63,936 bases of DNA, from contig CACLRF010000003.1 in NCBI GenBank assembly GCA_902609235.1, positions 1 through 63,936 of the forward strand, read 5' to 3'. The notes below the pieces were generated by a model. It searched no databases, had not been told where the DNA came from, and saw only the letters and a list, made by a program, of their open reading frames with translations. The position numbers and the translations under genes were made by a program. Shown here piece by piece: positions 59,493 to 63,936 of this stretch. The DNA comes from an uncultured Pelagibacteraceae bacterium. Lineage in GTDB: Bacteria; Pseudomonadota; Alphaproteobacteria; Pelagibacterales; Pelagibacteraceae. How positions within the stretch are numbered: position 1 is the stretch's first letter; each line of letters starts with the position of its first letter.

Positions 59493-59868
59493 TATTAAGA
59501 TAGGTTCTAATAAAAGTTTTGGCATAGTTTTTTCTATAGTTTTTTTACTAATTGCAATTTACCCTTTAATTAATAGTGAGGGATTGAGAGTATGGTCTTT
59601 AATTATCGCAATAATTTTTTTATTTTTAGGATTAATAAACTCTAAAATTTTAACTCCTTTAAATAAGCTTTGGTTTAAATTTGGGATATTATTAGGGAGA
59701 ATTGTATCACCTATAATAATGGGAATAATATTTTTTTTAGTGGTAACTCCGATAGCTTTAATAATGAGAATAATTGGTAAAGATTTATTAAATTTAAAGT
59801 TTAATAAAGAAAAATCATATTGGATTGAAAAAAATGGTCCAAAAAGTAAAATGAAAAATCAATTTTAA
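59485..59868 (+). CDS. SxtJ family membrane protein
   Basis: Multi-TM 127 aa protein (RIVSPIIMGIIFFLVVTPIALIMRIIGKDLL) preceding DUF5989 and carbamoyltransferase. Confidence 0.78.
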   Translation: MDDIKIGSNKSFGIVFSIVFLLIAIYPLINSEGLRVWSLIIAIIFLFLGLINSKILTPLNKLWFKFGILLGRIVSPIIMGIIFFLVVTPIALIMRIIGKDLLNLKFNKEKSYWIEKNGPKSKMKNQF

Positions 59869-59869
59869 T

Positions 59870-60019
59870 ATGAGTTTTATAAAAGAATTTTGGGAATTTT
59901 TAAAAGTTAGAAAAAAATATTGGCTTTTGCCAATCATATTAGTTCTTGTTTTATTTGGTGGATTGATTGTTTTAACTCAAGGTTCAGCTGTAGCTCCATT
60001 TATTTACACAATATTTTAA
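59870..60019 (+). CDS. DUF5989-like small membrane protein, 49 aa (missing from ORF track)
   Basis: MSFIKEFWEFLKVRKKYWLLPIILVLVLFGGLIVLTQGSAVAPFIYTIF*. Confidence 0.82.
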   Translation: MSFIKEFWEFLKVRKKYWLLPIILVLVLFGGLIVLTQGSAVAPFIYTIF

Positions 60020-60020
60020 A

Positions 60021-61856
60021 GTGACATCTATTTTAGGTATTTCCGCATTTTATCATGATAGTGCGGCTTGTCTTTTAAAAGATGGAAAAATTATTGCAGC
60101 AGCACAAGAGGAGAGATTTACTAGAAAAAAACATGATCCTAGTTATCCTCATCATGCAATAGAGTTTGTTTTAAGTTATGGAAATCTTAGATTAAGTGAA
60201 ATAGATCAAATTGTTTTTTTTGAAAAACCTTTTTTAAAATTTGAAAGGTTATTGGAAACTTATGTTGCATTTGCTCCAAGAGGTTTTGTTTCTTTTGCAA
60301 AAGCAATGCCTTTGTGGATTAAAGAAAAACTTTTTCAAAAAAATCTTTTATTCAATAAACTTAAAAATCATGACAAAAATTATAAGTCTGATCAAAATAT
60401 TTTTTTTTCTGATCATCATTTAAGTCATGCTGCAAGTGCTTTTTTTCCATCACCTTTTAATGAAGCTGTTGTATTAACAGCAGATGGTGTTGGTGAATGG
60501 GCTACAACAACAGTTGCTATAGGAAAAGATAATAATTTAGAAATTAAAAAAGAAATTCATTTTCCACATTCACTTGGATTACTTTATTCTGCTTTCACTT
60601 ATTACACTGGATTTAAAGTAAATAGTGGAGAATATAAATTAATGGGTCTAGCACCTTATGGAAATCCTATTTATGAAGACAAGATTAAAAAATTGATTGA
60701 TATTAAAGATGATGGAACTTTCAGATTAGATCAAAAATATTTTAATTATGCAACTGGGCTTACAATGACCAATGATAAATTTAATAATTTATTTGGTCAA
60801 AAACCTCGTAATCCTCAAAATGAAAAAATTACTCAATTTCACATGGATATCGCAGCCTCTATTCAAAAAGTAACAGAAGAGATAATGATCAAATTAGCTA
60901 AAGCAGTTCGTAAAGAATATGATATTAAAAATTTATGTTTAGCAGGAGGTGTAGCTCTAAATTGTGTAGCAAATGGCAAAATTCTAAAAGAAAAAATATT
61001 TGATAATGTTTGGATTCAACCTGCGGCTGGAGATGCTGGAGGTTCTTTAGGTGCAGCACTAGCACTTTGGTATATAGAACAAGAAAATAAAAGAGAAGTG
61101 AATTTAAATGACGATATGAAAGGTTCTTATTTAGGAACAGAGTTTACCCAAGAAGAAATTGAAAAAGAACTTAAATCAATTGGTGCTAATTTTGAAAAAG
61201 TTGATTATTACGATTTAATTAACAAAACCTCAGAATTTTTATCTAATGAGAAAGCAATTGGGTGGTTTCAAGGTAGAATGGAATTTGGTCCAAGAGCATT
61301 AGGTGGTAGATCAATATTAGGTGATCCAAGATCTGATAAGATGCAAAAAAATTTAAATTTAAAAGTAAAGTATAGAGAAAGTTTTCGACCTTTCGCTCCT
61401 TCAATTCTTAAAGAAGATTTATCTAATTGGTTTGATATATCTGTTGATAGTCCTTACATGTTGCTGGTAGCAAATATTAATTCAGAAAAAAAAATTGAAA
61501 TGACTGAAGAGCAAAAAAAACTTTTTGGTATTGATAAGCTAAATATTAAAAGGTCAGAAGTTCCAGCTGTAACACATGTAGATTATTCAGCAAGAATTCA
61601 AACTGTAACTAAGGATACTAATTATAGATATCATGATTTGATCTCAAAATTTAAAGAAAAAACTGGATGTCCAATAATAGTAAATACTTCATTTAATGTA
61701 AGAGGAGAACCAATTGTAAACACTCCCACTGATGCTTTTAATTGTTTTATGGGTACAGAATTAGATTATCTTGTAATTGGTGATTGTATTTTAGATAAAA
61801 AAAAACAGGATAAAAATCTTAAGAAAGACTATAAATCTGAATTTGAATTAGACTAA
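60021..61856 (+). CDS. NodU/CmcH family carbamoyltransferase
   Basis: ILGISAFYHDSAACLLKDGKIIAAAQEERFTRKKHD, HHLSHAASAFFPSPF, GRMEFGPRALGGRSILGDPR; GTG start. Confidence 0.95.
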   Translation: MTSILGISAFYHDSAACLLKDGKIIAAAQEERFTRKKHDPSYPHHAIEFVLSYGNLRLSEIDQIVFFEKPFLKFERLLETYVAFAPRGFVSFAKAMPLWIKEKLFQKNLLFNKLKNHDKNYKSDQNIFFSDHHLSHAASAFFPSPFNEAVVLTADGVGEWATTTVAIGKDNNLEIKKEIHFPHSLGLLYSAFTYYTGFKVNSGEYKLMGLAPYGNPIYEDKIKKLIDIKDDGTFRLDQKYFNYATGLTMTNDKFNNLFGQKPRNPQNEKITQFHMDIAASIQKVTEEIMIKLAKAVRKEYDIKNLCLAGGVALNCVANGKILKEKIFDNVWIQPAAGDAGGSLGAALALWYIEQENKREVNLNDDMKGSYLGTEFTQEEIEKELKSIGANFEKVDYYDLINKTSEFLSNEKAIGWFQGRMEFGPRALGGRSILGDPRSDKMQKNLNLKVKYRESFRPFAPSILKEDLSNWFDISVDSPYMLLVANINSEKKIEMTEEQKKLFGIDKLNIKRSEVPAVTHVDYSARIQTVTKDTNYRYHDLISKFKEKTGCPIIVNTSFNVRGEPIVNTPTDAFNCFMGTELDYLVIGDCILDKKKQDKNLKKDYKSEFELD

Positions 61857-61862
61857 CTCATT

Positions 61863-62900
61863 ATGAGATTTTTCAAAGTTGTTGTTTATAATTTTTTTAT
61901 ATTAGTTTTTTTTATAATTATTCTCGAAGTTATATTTGGATATTGGTTTAAAAAAGAAAATTTTGGAATTTATATGAGGAAAGAGAGAAAGATAAATTGG
62001 CAAACAACTTCATCTTTTTATGGTAAGGAATATAATTTTTTCTATAAAAGAAATTTTTGGGGATTTAGAGGCAAAGAGTTTGATCCAAAAGATGTAAAAA
62101 TAATTTTTGAAGGTGGTAGTACTGGAAATCAAAGATATACACCTGAAAATTTAACAATAGTAGGCTTATTAAATGATTATTTTAAAAATTTAAATTATGA
62201 TATTAAAATTTATAATGCATCAACAGATGGAAAGTCTGTAAATGGTTATATTAATGATTTTAATTTTTGGTTTCCGAAAATACCTAATTTTAATCCAAAA
62301 TATGTAATTTTTTATATAGGCATAAATGAAAGATTTGATAATTTTGATGGAAGTTATTTTTTAGATAACAAAGTAAGTGAAAAAAAATTTGATAAATTAA
62401 ATGATTATATAAAAAACAATAGTTTTTTTGTTGATAAATTTAAATTTGTTAAAAACAAATACTTTCCAAAAAATATTTTTGCATATGATTTAGGAAATAA
62501 TTCACTTTATCAGGATTATGAAAATATTGATTATCAAGCAGCAATAAAAATTCATGATAAAGTTGATGATGAGAATTTAATTTTGATTAAAAATTTTAGA
62601 TCAAAGTTAGATCAATTAAATTTAATAATAAAAAAACTTGAAATTAAACCAATTTTTATAAATCAATTGATGTATGATGGTCTTAAAGATAAAAAGCTTT
62701 TTTTAGTAAACAATGAATTAAAAAATTTTAGCATAGAAAATGATTATTATCTCATTGCTTTAGATGAAATTTTAACTATGAAGCAAAATGATTACTTTGA
62801 TACAGCCCACACTACACCACAAGGTTCAAAAAGAATTGCAGATAAAATATTTCCATTGTTATTGGAATTTTTTAATGAAAATAATGAAATTTTAGAATGA
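61863..62900 (+). CDS. SGNH/GDSL-like hydrolase-type membrane protein
   Basis: N-terminal TM; FEGGSTGNQRY, YIGINERFDNF, FDTAHTTPQGSKRIADKI. Confidence 0.72.
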   Translation: MRFFKVVVYNFFILVFFIIILEVIFGYWFKKENFGIYMRKERKINWQTTSSFYGKEYNFFYKRNFWGFRGKEFDPKDVKIIFEGGSTGNQRYTPENLTIVGLLNDYFKNLNYDIKIYNASTDGKSVNGYINDFNFWFPKIPNFNPKYVIFYIGINERFDNFDGSYFLDNKVSEKKFDKLNDYIKNNSFFVDKFKFVKNKYFPKNIFAYDLGNNSLYQDYENIDYQAAIKIHDKVDDENLILIKNFRSKLDQLNLIIKKLEIKPIFINQLMYDGLKDKKLFLVNNELKNFSIENDYYLIALDEILTMKQNDYFDTAHTTPQGSKRIADKIFPLLLEFFNENNEILE

Positions 62901-62916
62901 CAATAGTTGTAGTAAA

Positions 62917-63936
62917 TTAAAAATTAATCTTTTCTAAAATAGTTGGCAAATAGTAATCTGAATATGCATCATCAGTAAGATGAGAATATTTATCAGTTTT
63001 CTGATAAATATCACGATTTTTTGATTCTGTCATTTTTGAAAAATTAATATGATCAATATTATTTTTTAAATTAGTTTCATTTATTGCTTCATCAATTATT
63101 GATGAAATATTTATTATGTATCCATTGTTATCAAGATGCTTAAGGTGGGGGTGTGATACAAAATAAATCTTTTTCAAATTTTTATTTTTGAAAGCAAATT
63201 CTATATAATTTTTAATTCTTTTTTTTATAGTTTCTTTTTCATTAAAACTAAAACCATATTGTAGGGGATATAACAACTTAGGTATTTTAAAAAAACTAGC
63301 CTTTAATTGTTTGTAAACTAAATCTATAAACTCAAATTTGTTAATATTAAATATATTCCTATTATGTAGATAATAATCATACAAATATCTAATTAATTTA
63401 AACGAAGAGAAATTTAATTTATTGAAATTGTCTATAGCATTTAATTTAAAACTTTTAATTTCAGCACTTAAAGTTTTTGAGAAAAAATCATTTTCTACAT
63501 TTTTATATCTAAACAATTCATCACCAATGTCAGTTTGATCAATAATAGCAATAATTATATTCGGTATAATTTCAAATTCTCTTTGCAGTATATCTAATTG
63601 ACTTGTCATTGCGCTTGGTGAAAAACTTGTAATTCCAGAATTTATTAATCCCAAGTTATTTTCCTTTGCATAATTTTTTAGTATAAAAAAATTTGTCTTA
63701 TTATTGAAAACTTCAGCCCAGGAATCTCCTTGTATCAAAATATTTTCAATATTTGTTTTTTCAAAATTTTTTAATACCGTAAAAAAATAAATATTTTCAT
63801 TTAAATCTATATGATCACTCCATTTATCAAAATTAGTTTTATCTCTAGTGTGTGGAATATATTCAGAATACTTTTTGATTATTTTAGGACTAAGTTCTTT
63901 TGTTTTATCTAAACTTAGTTGTATTTTTTCTTTTTT
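62917..63936 (-). CDS. SGNH/GDSL-like protein, 5'-truncated by window edge
   Basis: Frame is open to the window end (…DHIDLNENIYFFTVLKNFEKTNIENILIQGDSWAEVFNNK…); the ORF-track TTG at 63738 is internal; IQGDSWAE block and C-terminal YSHLTDDAYSDYYLP. Confidence 0.65.
   Translation of the reverse strand, partial: KKEKIQLSLDKTKELSPKIIKKYSEYIPHTRDKTNFDKWSDHIDLNENIYFFTVLKNFEKTNIENILIQGDSWAEVFNNKTNFFILKNYAKENNLGLINSGITSFSPSAMTSQLDILQREFEIIPNIIIAIIDQTDIGDELFRYKNVENDFFSKTLSAEIKSFKLNAIDNFNKLNFSSFKLIRYLYDYYLHNRNIFNINKFEFIDLVYKQLKASFFKIPKLLYPLQYGFSFNEKETIKKRIKNYIEFAFKNKNLKKIYFVSHPHLKHLDNNGYIINISSIIDEAINETNLKNNIDHINFSKMTESKNRDIYQKTDKYSHLTDDAYSDYYLPTILEKINF

Noticed and set aside
1-63936. Search by eye for CRISPR arrays, transposases, integrases, prophage and tRNA/rRNA genes
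   Set aside because: No regularly spaced repeats, mobile-element proteins or convincing cloverleaf seen; a tRNAscan/Infernal run would be needed for certainty.

Overview
AT-rich, very gene-dense 64 kb chromosomal window. Gene content suggests a marine SAR11/Pelagibacter-type alphaproteobacterium: a dmdA-like gene, a TPP-riboswitch-controlled thiV-like symporter, an APS reductase set, xsc with suyAB-like genes, and nearly no intergenic DNA. This lineage call is inference from content; no search was run. Main blocks: (i) a sugar-acid catabolic operon (SDR, IlvD/Edd dehydratase, SDR, FAH, SMP-30) running into ppc; (ii) a TPP riboswitch plus sodium:solute symporter; (iii) an ABC exporter, dmdA, aceA, a small ORF and an XRE/ScfR-like regulator with an array of ATTTACAA half-sites; (iv) tesA and ybbA/ybbP-like divergent genes whose start codons overlap; (v) rseP, HU, amt and bcp; (vi) surface-polysaccharide type genes (sulfatase-like, YLDPGTGS protein, SxtJ/DUF5989/carbamoyltransferase/SGNH); (vii) a pabB-pabA-pabC-like operon; (viii) an organosulfur island (aprMBA, TauE/SafE, YeiH, suyAB, xsc). 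The most notable anomalies are an in-frame TGA at the catalytic Arg codon of a beta-carbonic-anhydrase-like gene, a 27-aa extremely basic ORF absent from the ORF track, a probable frameshift at the 5' end of a sulfatase-like gene, and dense overlapping gene boundaries. I saw no clear tRNA, rRNA, CRISPR array, transposase or prophage. I do not see convincing evidence for a wholly new multi-gene system; the strongest novelty candidates are small or local.
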